Positions 11,867-19,964 of a DNA stretch of 64,000 nucleotides are shown here, in pieces. Source of the DNA: Kibdelosporangium sp. MJ126-NF4 (GTDB lineage: Bacteria > Actinomycetota > Actinomycetes > Mycobacteriales > Pseudonocardiaceae). The position numbers and the translations under genes are program-made. Numbering within the stretch: the stretch's first letter is position 1; each line of letters opens with the position of its first letter. The stretch lies in the NCBI RefSeq assembly GCF_000826545.1, contig NZ_CDME01000015.1, positions 832,695-896,694 of the forward strand, read 5' to 3'. The notes beneath the pieces were generated by a model. It had not been told where the DNA came from, did not search any database, and saw only the letters and a list, made by a program, of their open reading frames with translations.

Positions 11867-12220
11867 ATGCGGTACATGATGATCGTGAAAGCCAACCCGG
11901 AGACCGAGTCGGGCGCGACGCCCACGCCGCAGGAACTCGCCGAGATGGGCAAGTACAACGACGAGCTCGTGAAGGCCGGGATCCTGCTCGCCGCCGACGG
12001 CCTGCTCGACAGCTCCAAGGGCTTCCGGGTGCACTACGGGCCCGGCGGAGCGGGCCGAGTGGTGGACGGCCCGTTCGCCGAGGCCAAGGAACTCGTCGCC
12101 GGGTTCTGGATCATCCAGGTGTCCTCGCGCGCGGAGGCCGTGGAGTGGGCGCGGCGGATTCCGTTCCAGGAAGGCGAGGTCGAGGTGCGTCAGGTGGCCG
12201 AGGCCGAGGACTTCGCCTGA
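11867..12220 (+). CDS. YCII-domain (DGPF) protein
   Basis: A 117-residue protein with the YCII/DGPF fold: MRYMMIVKAN at the N-terminus and the hallmark VVDGPFAEAKELVAGFWI in the middle. AGGAGG lies about seven bases before the ATG. Members often sit next to ECF sigma factors, but none is found here. The biochemical role is unknown. The gene ends six bases before a convergent hypothetical gene. Confidence 0.93.
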   Translation: MRYMMIVKANPETESGATPTPQELAEMGKYNDELVKAGILLAADGLLDSSKGFRVHYGPGGAGRVVDGPFAEAKELVAGFWIIQVSSRAEAVEWARRIPFQEGEVEVRQVAEAEDFA

Positions 12221-12226
12221 CCCGGC

Positions 12227-12556
12227 TCACTCGCGGAGCGGGTCCAGGCGGAACAGGTGGCTCGTGTCGTCCAGCGGTGCCGAGTTCAGGCGGGCAGCGT
12301 GGATTTCCGGCACCACCTTGTCCCACTCCGCGCTCCCTGGGGACACGGCACTGACCGTCGCCTCCCATTCGACCGCGCGGGCTCCGGTTGTCTTGCTGCG
12401 CACGATGACCGACACGCGCTCCGTGCCGGACAGGTCCGTGACGACGTAGGCGGCGTCGTCGTGCCAGTGGTGCCAGGTGGGTTCGGCTGTGGTGGCGCCG
12501 GGGCGGGTGATCCAGATCAGCCCGGACTTCTTTGTCGCGTCGGCTATCAGGCTCAT
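12227..12556 (-). CDS. conserved hypothetical protein
   Basis: A 109-residue soluble protein. The beta-rich N-terminal half (LIWITRPG, TWHHWHDDAAYVVTDLSG, ERVSVIVRSK) is reminiscent of split-barrel flavin-binding proteins, but no flavin motif can be identified. It is single and convergent with the YCII gene. Function not recognised. Confidence 0.7.
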   Translation of the reverse strand: MSLIADATKKSGLIWITRPGATTAEPTWHHWHDDAAYVVTDLSGTERVSVIVRSKTTGARAVEWEATVSAVSPGSAEWDKVVPEIHAARLNSAPLDDTSHLFRLDPLRE

Positions 12557-12733
12557 GCGGAGATCGTAGGCTATCCGGGTGAACCCTCGCTGCTACGCGA
12601 ACGTAGAACCGTTCACCGGTCGCACAATTACCCGGTGCGCAACAAAGTCGTGGCTGCCGGAAACGCCTGTGCGCCTTGAACCCGCGCCCTGACCTCGGCA
12701 GCCGGTGCGACACGTGACTGGGTGCCTCACCCC

Positions 12734-12769
12734 GGGTGGCTGCCCCGGACTCGACCGTGGCAGCCACCC
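12734..12769 (-). terminator. terminator of the glyoxylate operon
   Basis: A perfect 11-bp inverted repeat, GGGTGGCTGCC at 12734-12744 and GGCAGCCACCC at 12759-12769, with a 14-nt loop. It begins eight bases beyond the gcl stop codon on the minus strand. There is no U-tract, as is common in actinobacteria. Confidence 0.75.
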
Positions 12770-12777
12770 AAATTACT

Positions 12778-14493
12778 TCAGGGCAACGGCTCGTACTCCC
12801 GGACGTTCGCGATCGACACGCCGTTGGCCGTGTTGGCCTCCCGCTCGATCATGATCTCGACCAGCACCGGCCTGCTCGTCGCCTCGGCCTGCTTTCTGGC
12901 CCACGCCAACGTGTCCGCGATCTCGGTCGGCTGGCTGACCCGGCGGCCCGAGCAGCCGTACGCCTCCATGATCTTGACGTTGTCCGTGCCGACCGTGTCG
13001 TAGTGGATGTCGACCTCGTAGTTCATCTCGTAGCCGCCGTGGTCCTCGGCCATCCTGATCAGGCCGAGGTACTCGTTGTTCAGCATGATCAGCACGAACG
13101 GCACGTCGTACTGCGCCGCCACCGCCAGTTCCTCGACCAGGAACTGGAACGAGTAGTCGCCGACGATGCCGACCACCTCCGCGTCCGGTTGCGTGCGCTT
13201 CAGCGCCTTCTTCACCCCGATCGCCGCCGGGATCTCCCAGCCGAGCGGCCCTGCCTGGCCGCAGACCTGGTAATGCCTCGGCTTGTGTGCGCGTTGGTGC
13301 TGGCCGGACCAGATCTGGTAGAGGCCGATCGCGGTCACGAAGTACGTGTCGGGGCCGTAGAACTCGTTGATCTCCTTGAAGACCCTCGGCGCCTTGACCG
13401 GCACCGCGTCGAAGTCCTCGCGACGGGTCAGCGTCGCCTTCAGTTCCTGGATCCTGGCGACCCACTCCCCTGCCGCGCGCCCCACTCCTCTGCGCCTGGC
13501 CAGGTCGAGGATGGCCTGCAGGAACAGTTTCGAGTCCGACACGATGCCGAGGTCGGGCTCGAACACCCGGCCCAGTTGGGTCGGCTCGATGTCCACATGG
13601 ATGAACCGGCGCTGTCCCCGGTAGGTCGCCAGGTCGCCGGTGTGCCGGTCGCCGAACCGGGCACCGACCGCGAGCACGAGGTCGGACTCGAGGAAGGAGG
13701 CGTTGCCATACCGTTGGGACGTCTGGATTCCGGTCATCCCGGCGGACAGCGGGTGGTCCTCGTCCAGCGCTCCCTTGCCCATCAGTGTGGCCTGCACCGG
13801 GATCTGCAGGTACTCGGCCAGTTCGCGCAGTTGCTCATGCGCCTCACCGAGGATCACGCCGCCACCGGCCAGCAGCAACGGCTTCTCCGCCGCCAGCAGC
13901 ATGTCCAGTGCGCGCTCGACCCTGGGCGTGTGCGGCACGACCGGGCTCAACGGCAGTGGCGCGTCGAGCTGGGCGTCCCACTCGATCTCCTGCTTCTGCA
14001 CGTCCAGCGGCAGATCGATCAGCACAGGACCCGGGCGGCCGGACCGCGCGCGGCGGAAGGCCTCGCGGAAGATCCACGGCGCCTGCGCCGCCTCCTTGAC
14101 CTGCACCGCCCATTTGGTGACCGGTTTGGCGATCTCGACGATGTCGACCGCCTGGAACGCCTCCTGGTGCAGCTTGGACGACACCGCCTGGCCGGTGATG
14201 CAGATGATCGGGATCGAGTCGGCCTGCGCGGTGTACAGGCCGGTGATCATGTTGGTGCCCGCCGGACCGGACGTGCCGATCGCGACACCCACCTTTCCGT
14301 TCGTGCGCGCCCAGCCGTCGGCCATGTGGGTCGCGCCCTCCTCGTGCCGCACGATCAGGTGCTCGATCCCGCCGACCACCTCAAGCGCCTTGTACAGCGG
14401 GAGAATCGCGGCGCCGGGGCAGCCGAACGCGGTGTCCACACCCTCGGATTTGAGGACTTCGACAACCGCCTGCATGACGGGGACTTTGGGCAT
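12778..14493 (-). CDS. gcl: glyoxylate carboligase (tartronate-semialdehyde synthase)
   Basis: A 571-residue ThDP/FAD-family enzyme joining two glyoxylates to tartronate semialdehyde and CO2. Close family landmarks include AFGCPGAAILPLYKAL, GTSGPAGTNMITGLY, the block DSIPIICITGQ and FQAVDIVEIAKP. The ThDP-binding segment is GDYSFQF followed by NNEYLG. Position 51 is Glu (RHEEGA) where the E. coli enzyme has Val (RHVEGA); the first 51 residues align without gaps. The start has AAAGGA eight bases upstream. It is the third gene of hyi-glxR-gcl, which supports the assignment. A related ThDP carboligase with other specificity is the alternative. Confidence 0.9.
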   Translation of the reverse strand: MPKVPVMQAVVEVLKSEGVDTAFGCPGAAILPLYKALEVVGGIEHLIVRHEEGATHMADGWARTNGKVGVAIGTSGPAGTNMITGLYTAQADSIPIICITGQAVSSKLHQEAFQAVDIVEIAKPVTKWAVQVKEAAQAPWIFREAFRRARSGRPGPVLIDLPLDVQKQEIEWDAQLDAPLPLSPVVPHTPRVERALDMLLAAEKPLLLAGGGVILGEAHEQLRELAEYLQIPVQATLMGKGALDEDHPLSAGMTGIQTSQRYGNASFLESDLVLAVGARFGDRHTGDLATYRGQRRFIHVDIEPTQLGRVFEPDLGIVSDSKLFLQAILDLARRRGVGRAAGEWVARIQELKATLTRREDFDAVPVKAPRVFKEINEFYGPDTYFVTAIGLYQIWSGQHQRAHKPRHYQVCGQAGPLGWEIPAAIGVKKALKRTQPDAEVVGIVGDYSFQFLVEELAVAAQYDVPFVLIMLNNEYLGLIRMAEDHGGYEMNYEVDIHYDTVGTDNVKIMEAYGCSGRRVSQPTEIADTLAWARKQAEATSRPVLVEIMIEREANTANGVSIANVREYEPLP

Positions 14494-14521
14494 CGGTCGT
14501 CCTTTCTGAGCACGGTGTTGA

Positions 14522-15400
14522 TCAACCTCGGCCGGACAGCCGCTCGGTGACCTTGAGCAGCGCGGAGTGGTCGAGCGAGCCGTGGCCCATCGCCCTGGCC
14601 GACGCGACCAGTTGGGCGACGAGGCCGGTGACCGGCAGCGACACGTCCGCCTGTCGCGCGGCGGCCAGTGCGATGCCCATGTCCTTGTGGTGCAGGTCGA
14701 TCCGGAAGCCCGGCTGGAACTGCCTCGCCACCATGGACTCCCGCTTCAGGTCGAGGATCCGGCTGGCGGCCAGTCCTCCGGCGAGCACGTCCAGCCCGGT
14801 TCCGGCGTCCACACCGGACGCTTCGAGCAGCACGATCGCCTCGGCCACCAGTGCGTACGTGCCGCCGACCACGAGCTGGTTGGCGGCCTTGACGACCTGA
14901 CCGGCGCCGTGCGGGCCCACGTGCACGACCGTCTTGCCGAGCACGTCGAACAGTGGCTTCGCGGCATCGAAGTCCGCGGCATCGCCACCGACCATGATGG
15001 ACAGCGCGGCGTTCTTCGCCCCTGCCTCTCCGCCGGAGACGGGCGCGTCCAGCACGCGGATTCCCCTGGCTTTAGCGTCTTCCGCGATCGCCAATGAACT
15101 TTCCGGACGGATCGTGCTCATGTCGATGAGCAGCACGCCGTCCTTGGCGTTCTGCAACACGCCGTCGTCACCCAGCACGACGGACTCGACGTGCGGATGG
15201 TTGGGCAGCATGGTGATCACGACTTCCGCGCCGCGCACCGCCTCCGCCACGTTCGCGGCCGCTTTGCCGCCCGCGTCGGCCAGCGCCGCCAGCGACTCCG
15301 GCACGACGTCGTAGCCGATCACCTCGTGGCCCGCGTCGAGAAGATGTGTGGCCATCGGGCCGCCCATGATGCCCAGGCCGATGAATCCCACCGTCGTCAT
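14522..15400 (-). CDS. glxR: 2-hydroxy-3-oxopropionate (tartronate semialdehyde) reductase
   Basis: A 292-residue beta-hydroxyacid dehydrogenase that reduces tartronate semialdehyde to D-glycerate. Visible are the nucleotide-binding GFIGLGIMGGPMA, the substrate loop DAPVSGGEAGA and the catalytic Lys in GAGQVVKAANQ. The ATG is preceded by GGAGGA, which rules out the longer frame. It lies 13 bases after hyi and 28 bases before gcl, consistent with a single transcript. Confidence 0.93.
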   Translation of the reverse strand: MTTVGFIGLGIMGGPMATHLLDAGHEVIGYDVVPESLAALADAGGKAAANVAEAVRGAEVVITMLPNHPHVESVVLGDDGVLQNAKDGVLLIDMSTIRPESSLAIAEDAKARGIRVLDAPVSGGEAGAKNAALSIMVGGDAADFDAAKPLFDVLGKTVVHVGPHGAGQVVKAANQLVVGGTYALVAEAIVLLEASGVDAGTGLDVLAGGLAASRILDLKRESMVARQFQPGFRIDLHHKDMGIALAAARQADVSLPVTGLVAQLVASARAMGHGSLDHSALLKVTERLSGRG

Positions 15401-15413
15401 ATGTCCTCCGGTG

Positions 15414-16229
15414 TCAGGCCCGCAGATCGCGGGCGAGCCAGTCGAAACTGTCGGCACTGGCACCGCTTGGCTTGTACTCCAAGCCGATGTGGCCGTCGTA
15501 GCCGTTGCGTGCGAGCAGGTCGAACAGGGCGGCGAAGTCCAGTCCGCCGGTGCCGGGCTCGTTGCGGCCGGGCGCGTCGGCGATCTGGACGTGGCCGAAC
15601 TGCGCGGTGTGGTCGTTGATCACCTGCGCGAGGTCGGCACCGTTCACGGCCAGGTGGTACAGGTCCGCGAGCAGGCTGACGTTCTCGACGCCGCCGTCGG
15701 CGCGGACCCGCTGGATCACCGCGAGCGCTTCGGCGGCGGTCTTGATCGGGTACGCCGGTGCGCCGCTGAGCGGCTCCACCAGGACGGTCGCGCCGATCCG
15801 GCTCGCGGCCTTCGCGGCGACGGCCAGGTTCTCCCGCGCCACCTCGTCGTGCTGTTCGGCCGGGACACCGTCGATCCTGTTGCCGTACAAGGCGTTGAAC
15901 GCACGGCAGCCGAGCTGGTCGGCGATCTCGACGGCGACGTCGATGTTCTCCCTGAACTCCGCGGTGCGCGTGGGCGAGGACAGCACACCCCGTTCACCGC
16001 CGGGCATGTCGCCCGCGAAGAAGTTCAGCCCGACCAGGCGGACGCCCTCGTCACGGATCGAGCGGACGAACGCGTCCACTTCGGAGTCCTTCGGCACCGC
16101 CACGTCGAACGGCCACCAGAACTCGACCGCGCCGAATCCGGCCGCACTGGCCGCGGCCGCGCGGCTGTGCACGTCCAGCTCGGTGAACAAGATCGACAGG
16201 TTCACGTCGTACCGGAAGCGATGATCCAC
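15414..16229 (-). CDS. hyi: hydroxypyruvate isomerase
   Basis: A 271-residue TIM-barrel isomerase interconverting hydroxypyruvate and tartronate semialdehyde. The family catalytic glutamates are in VLVEPLSG and HIGLEYKP; RYDVNLSILFTEL is a typical N-terminus. I chose the GTG at 16229 with AGGAG six bases upstream; the reading frame open to 16301 crosses the promoter. It is the first gene of the glyoxylate operon. Confidence 0.92.
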   Translation of the reverse strand: MDHRFRYDVNLSILFTELDVHSRAAAASAAGFGAVEFWWPFDVAVPKDSEVDAFVRSIRDEGVRLVGLNFFAGDMPGGERGVLSSPTRTAEFRENIDVAVEIADQLGCRAFNALYGNRIDGVPAEQHDEVARENLAVAAKAASRIGATVLVEPLSGAPAYPIKTAAEALAVIQRVRADGGVENVSLLADLYHLAVNGADLAQVINDHTAQFGHVQIADAPGRNEPGTGGLDFAALFDLLARNGYDGHIGLEYKPSGASADSFDWLARDLRA

Positions 16230-16243
16230 CGTCGCTCCTATAA

Positions 16244-16308
16244 TTTCGTCTTGCGGAATAAAGCTTCCATCTGACGAAACAGTACTTCCGAAAACGCGCA
16301 CCCGTCAA
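16244..16308 (-). promoter_or_regulatory. promoter and symmetric operator-like dyad of hyi-glxR-gcl
   Basis: On the minus strand a -35 TTGACG (16308-16303) and a -10 TACTGT (16284-16279) are separated by 18 bases. Directly downstream is a nested perfect dyad centred at 16261.5: TTTCGTC, 4 nt, GGAA, 6 nt, TTCC, 4 nt, GACGAAA (16244-16279). Its position at and after the start point suggests a repressor operator, perhaps for an IclR- or GntR-type regulator encoded elsewhere; an RNA hairpin in the leader is the alternative. Confidence 0.6.
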
Positions 16309-16328
16309 CTGTGCGGACATCCAAAAAA

Positions 16329-16355
16329 TCCCCGTGAGAGCGACTCTCACGGGGA
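16329..16355 (-). terminator. terminator after DinB gene
   Basis: A perfect 12-bp inverted repeat, TCCCCGTGAGAG / CTCTCACGGGGA, with a 3-nt loop, 27 bases past the DinB-family stop on the minus strand. It is followed on that strand by a T-rich run (GATTTTTTGG), so it looks like a classic intrinsic terminator. Confidence 0.85.
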
Positions 16356-16381
16356 CTGAGCTGGAAGAACGACGGTGGCGG

Positions 16382-16900
16382 TCAGCCCATCGACTTCGAA
16401 CCGTCGAGGGTCTCGCGGATGATGTCGGCGTGGCCCGCGTGCTGCGAGGTCTCGGCGATGATGTGCATCAGCACGCGGCGGTTGGACCACGACGCGCCCT
16501 GCTCGAACCACGGCGCCTCGGGCAGCGGGTGCGACTCGTCGAGGTCGGCCGTGGCCACCAGTTCGTCGGTCCGGCGCGCGACCTCCTCGTAGCGCTCCAG
16601 CAGATCGGCCAGCGTCTCGCTCTCCTTCATGGAGAACTGCGCCGCCCAGTCGACCGGCTCCGAGAACATCGCGGCGGCACCGCCGACAATGAAGTTCGCC
16701 CAGCCGCGCTCGGTCACCGCGACGTGCTTGATCAGCCCGCCGAGCGTCAGCTCGCTGACCGTGGTGCGCAGGTTCGCCTGCTCGTCGGTCAGGTCGCGGA
16801 CGGTGAACCTCAGGAACCCGCGGTGCTTGGCCAGCATCTGCAGGAAGTCCGCCCGCTCGCCCGTCACAGTGTTGGCCAGCTCGCTGGAGATGCCGCTCAT
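16382..16900 (-). CDS. DinB-family protein (DUF664-like four-helix bundle)
   Basis: A 172-residue DinB/YfiT-like helical bundle, probably a metal-dependent thiol transferase or related enzyme. Putative metal-ligand histidines are in LIKHVAVTERGW and SQHAGHADIIRE, spaced as in the family. The ATG at 16900 has a purine-rich GGAAGGCGGA upstream. Single gene with its own terminator. The substrate is unknown; mycothiol is a common guess for actinobacteria. Confidence 0.88.
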   Translation of the reverse strand: MSGISSELANTVTGERADFLQMLAKHRGFLRFTVRDLTDEQANLRTTVSELTLGGLIKHVAVTERGWANFIVGGAAAMFSEPVDWAAQFSMKESETLADLLERYEEVARRTDELVATADLDESHPLPEAPWFEQGASWSNRRVLMHIIAETSQHAGHADIIRETLDGSKSMG

Positions 16901-16980
16901 CGGTAGTCCGCCTTCCTTGTTTGCCCTGGTGAGGACAACTCTAGGCGGCATAGCGGCCAGTTTCCGACCTCAATGAAAAC

Positions 16981-17649
16981 TCATCTGTCGGCACCTCGGT
17001 AGAGCCGCACGGACGTCGCCGCGAGCCAGGTGAAGGCAGCGAGGACACCGACCGTGAACAACACCACCCCGATGCCCGGACCGGTTGCGACAGCCCCGAA
17101 CGACACCAGGAACGCCACCCCCGTGATCCGGGAGTACGTCGCCCAGCCATGCCCGGCGAACCGACGGGCGACGACGAAACACGCGACCGCGAAGCACACG
17201 AAACCGACGGCGCCACACGCGAAGTGCAGCATCCCGGACAAGGTCGGGGTAGCCAGTGCCTGCGCGCCCGAGGGGAAACCGTCGACCGGGTCGGCCGTGA
17301 AAATCCCGCTGGCGACCATGCCGAGGCCGAACACCCCGATCAGCGCCGGTCCCCACGTCCCACCGACGCCACCAGCCAACAGCCTGCGCATGCCGACCGC
17401 GGCCGCCAGCACCATCAGTCCGGTGAGGATCAGGTTCACGGTCTGGATCCAGCCGATGTCGCCGTTGGCGAGCACGCTCCACGGATGCCGGGTCAGGTCG
17501 AACCCGTCGCGGGTGACCGCCTGGAGCAGCGAGACGACAACGTAGAACGGACCGGCGAGCACGCCGTACCCGAGCAGCGACCTGGTGACGCGCACCGGGC
17601 GTTCACAGTTCGTACCGGCGGTCACGGGCGTCCAGATTGCATGTGTCAT
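16981..17649 (-). CDS. DUF998-family membrane protein
   Basis: A 222-residue membrane protein with about six helices. FTADPVDGFP and the preceding LTRHPWSVLANGDIGWIQ are typical of the DUF998 family. It is divergent from the TetR regulator at 17748 with a 98-base shared control region, so it is the likely target of that regulator. Function of the family is unknown; it may be part of a stress or membrane response. Confidence 0.88.
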   Translation of the reverse strand: MTHAIWTPVTAGTNCERPVRVTRSLLGYGVLAGPFYVVVSLLQAVTRDGFDLTRHPWSVLANGDIGWIQTVNLILTGLMVLAAAVGMRRLLAGGVGGTWGPALIGVFGLGMVASGIFTADPVDGFPSGAQALATPTLSGMLHFACGAVGFVCFAVACFVVARRFAGHGWATYSRITGVAFLVSFGAVATGPGIGVVLFTVGVLAAFTWLAATSVRLYRGADR

Positions 17650-17686
17650 GGCGTTTTCCCTGTTCAGCGGCTGGGACGGAACTAGA

Positions 17687-17725
17687 CCGTACAGTACTCT
17701 GACGGGTACTGAGCCGTCCAGTACT
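17687..17725. promoter_or_regulatory. operator-like repeats between DUF998 gene and tetR-type gene
   Basis: Two near-identical 12-mers, CCGTACAGTACT at 17687-17698 and CCGTCCAGTACT at 17714-17725, flank an inverted GTACTG. The spacing of 27 bases between copies and the palindromic AGTACT core suit a TetR-type dimer controlling both divergent genes. Confidence 0.55.
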
Positions 17726-17747
17726 ATCTGTGGGGAGGAGGCTGACC

Positions 17748-18407
17748 ATGGACATCGCAGTCACGGGGAACGGAGAAGGCCGATCGGCGCACAAGCGGCG
17801 GCTGATCATGGAAGCGGCCACCACGCTGTTCCTGCGCAACGGCTACCAGGGCACCAGCATGGACGACGTGGCCGCGCTCGCGGCGGTGTCCAAACAGACC
17901 GTCTACAAGAACTTCACCGACAAGGAAGGACTGTTCAGCGAGATCATCCTGAGCGTCACCTCCACAGTGGACGCCTTCGTCAAGCTGATGGCCGACAAGC
18001 TGCGCGGCACCGAGGATCTGCACGGTGACCTGCCCCCGTTGGCGCGCGAGTACCTGCGCGCGGTGATGCGGCCCCAGGTGCTGCAGATGCGACGGCTCCT
18101 GGTCGGCGAAGCCTCCCGCTTCCCCGAACTCGCCCGCACCTACTACCAGAAAGCCCCCGAACGCGTGCTCACCGCGCTGGCACCGGAAATGCGCCGTCTG
18201 GACGAGCGCGGCCTGCTGCGCGTGCCGGACGCGGACCTGGCCGCCAAGCACTTCGCGTTCCTCGTGCTGGGCGTTCCCTTGGACAAAGCCATGTTCTTCG
18301 GCGACGACACCGGCTTCACCGGCGAGGACCTCGACCGTCTGGCCGATGAGGGCGCCCGTGTCTTCCTCGCCGCGTACGGCGTGTCAGCCGATCAGGGACT
18401 CGGCTGA
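17748..18407 (+). CDS. TetR-family transcriptional regulator
   Basis: A 219-residue regulator with an N-terminal helix-turn-helix (residues about 20-60; GTSMDDVAALAAVSKQTVYKNF) and a C-terminal ligand domain of the TetR_C type. The ATG at 17748 is set by GGAGGAG eight bases upstream. It is divergent from the DUF998 gene and probably represses it and itself. Its last 24 bases overlap the convergent thioesterase gene. Confidence 0.93.
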   Translation: MDIAVTGNGEGRSAHKRRLIMEAATTLFLRNGYQGTSMDDVAALAAVSKQTVYKNFTDKEGLFSEIILSVTSTVDAFVKLMADKLRGTEDLHGDLPPLAREYLRAVMRPQVLQMRRLLVGEASRFPELARTYYQKAPERVLTALAPEMRRLDERGLLRVPDADLAAKHFAFLVLGVPLDKAMFFGDDTGFTGEDLDRLADEGARVFLAAYGVSADQGLG

Positions 18408-18857
18408 GACCACGCTGCGGTCGCGGACCCGTTCCCCGCGCTGCACCATGGCGGTTGCCACGGCCGTGGCGATCACGCGGCCCGCGTTGTCGGTGAGCTC
18501 ACCGCGCAGATGACAGACCTGCTTGCCGCGACGCACCACTGTCGCCTTCCCGATCAGTGTTCCCGGCCACGCCACTCGCAGGAACTGCACGTGCAGGTCC
18601 AGTGTGGGCGCGAACTGGCCGGGCCCGAGCGTCGCCGCCAGCGCGGGGCCCATCGTGTCGTCCAGCATCGCGGCAAGGAAACCACCCTGCACGTGTCCGG
18701 CCGGGTTGGTGAACTTGTCGGACGCGGCGAACTCGACCTCGATGGTCCCCTCGTCCGGGTCGACCTCCCGCAGCTTCCAGCCCAGTGTCTCGGCGGCGGC
18801 GGGCGCGGGCGTGCGGCCGGCCATCATGTCCCAGAAGAATCCCGTTGGCGTCGGCAT
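18384..18857 (-). CDS. PaaI-like hotdog thioesterase
   Basis: A 157-residue single hotdog domain. The motif NPAGHVQGGFLAAMLDD (central helix with the catalytic-site Asp) and the strand pattern DLHVQFLRVAWPG are those of acyl-CoA thioesterases of the PaaI type. The start at 18857 is likely but has no strong ribosome site; a TTG at 18890 is an alternative. It overlaps the 3' end of the tetR-type gene by 24 bases. The acyl substrate is unknown. Confidence 0.85.
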   Translation of the reverse strand: MPTPTGFFWDMMAGRTPAPAAAETLGWKLREVDPDEGTIEVEFAASDKFTNPAGHVQGGFLAAMLDDTMGPALAATLGPGQFAPTLDLHVQFLRVAWPGTLIGKATVVRRGKQVCHLRGELTDNAGRVIATAVATAMVQRGERVRDRSVVSAESLIG

Positions 18858-18979
18858 GGCCGGGACTATGCCGGACGACGAGGTGCCCAAGGGATGCCGT
18901 TGCCAAGTGCGGACGGACCGGCGTCACGGTTGGCGTGTCCCAGGTACGCTGTGAACATCCGGATCGCCAGGGAGGCACC

Positions 18980-19264
18980 ATGCTGCGGCTTCAGTTGCTG
19001 CTCGCGGTGTTCCTCCCGGTCGCGTTCGTCCTGCTGACGGTCGACACGCTCCTCCCAGCCGCACTGGCGACCGCGCTGACCGCGGGTATCGCGCTGCTGC
19101 TGACGATCCGCGTCCTCCCGGAGCCCGCTCGTGCGCCCGCCCTTGTCCGGGCGGTGTCCTTGCGTGAACGCGCACGCAGGAGCGTCTTCCTGCGTCTGCG
19201 GGATCCGGACGCCTCCGGCCGTCCGCGTCCCCGAGCACCCGGTGCAGCCCACGCGGCTGCCTGA
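18980..19264 (+). CDS. small membrane protein, DUF6412-like
   Basis: A 94-residue protein with two hydrophobic segments (LQLLLAVFLPVAFVLLTV and LATALTAGIALLLTI) and a basic, Pro/Arg-rich tail. AGGGAGG stands five to six bases before the ATG. It immediately precedes a YidC/Oxa1 paralogue, the usual neighbour of this family, so a role with the insertase is inferred. Confidence 0.8.
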   Translation: MLRLQLLLAVFLPVAFVLLTVDTLLPAALATALTAGIALLLTIRVLPEPARAPALVRAVSLRERARRSVFLRLRDPDASGRPRPRAPGAAHAAA

Positions 19265-19328
19265 TCTTCCTTCTGCGCAGCCGCTTCCGCCTGTCCTCTT
19301 CCTTTCACGGCTTGACGGAGTGCTGCCC

Positions 19329-19964
19329 ATGTTCGGTTTCCTCGACGTGCCCGCGAACGGCGCGTACCACCTGGTTTCCCTGATCGCGACCGCGACGGGA
19401 ACCGCCGCGGCGATCGTGTTGTTCACCGCGGCCGTCCGCCTGATGCTGCATCCCCTGGCCCGTTCCGCGGTGCGCGGCGAGAAGGCCCGTGCCGCGCTCG
19501 CCCCGCAGGCGGCCAAGCTGCGTGCCAAACACGGGAAGAATCCCGAGCGGATGCAGCGCGAACTGATGGCCCTCTACCAGGACAACAACGTTTCGCTGTT
19601 CGCCGGATGTCTGCCGATGCTGCTGCAGGTGCCGTTCTTCATGGTGCTGTACCGCTTGTTCACGGCAGAGTCGTTCGACGGCACATCGAACAACCTCCTG
19701 TCGGACGTGTTGTTCGGCGCGCCGCTGGGCAGCCATTTCCTCGGCTCCGGCTCCGGTGCGTTCGTGTTCGTCGGGTTGTTCCTCGCGCTGCTCGTGGTGG
19801 GATATTTCTCCGCACGCGCGATGCCCGTTGAGACCCCCAGGTTGCTGCGGCTGCTGCCGTTGGGCACGTCGCTGGCCGTGGCCGTGGTCCCACTGGCGGC
19901 GGGGCTGTATCTGCTCACGACAACGACCTGGACCGTGGTCGAGCGGGCCGTGCTACGCCGATAG
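19329..19964 (+). CDS. YidC/Oxa1-family membrane insertase paralogue
   Basis: A 211-residue Oxa1/YidC-fold protein. RLMLHPLARSAVRGEKARAAL, the coiled stretch KLRAKHGKNPERMQREL and LYQDNNVSLFAGCLPMLLQVPFF are diagnostic; five membrane segments are visible. It lacks the long basic tail of the housekeeping actinobacterial YidC, so it is likely an accessory paralogue. GGAG lies about eight bases before the ATG at 19329. Its 3' end overlaps the convergent hydrolase by 12 bases. Confidence 0.9.
   Translation: MFGFLDVPANGAYHLVSLIATATGTAAAIVLFTAAVRLMLHPLARSAVRGEKARAALAPQAAKLRAKHGKNPERMQRELMALYQDNNVSLFAGCLPMLLQVPFFMVLYRLFTAESFDGTSNNLLSDVLFGAPLGSHFLGSGSGAFVFVGLFLALLVVGYFSARAMPVETPRLLRLLPLGTSLAVAVVPLAAGLYLLTTTTWTVVERAVLRR

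Noticed and set aside
12736..14550. A 604-codon plus-strand open frame
   Set aside because: Antisense to gcl; composition is that of a high-GC shadow and no ribosome site or domain is visible.
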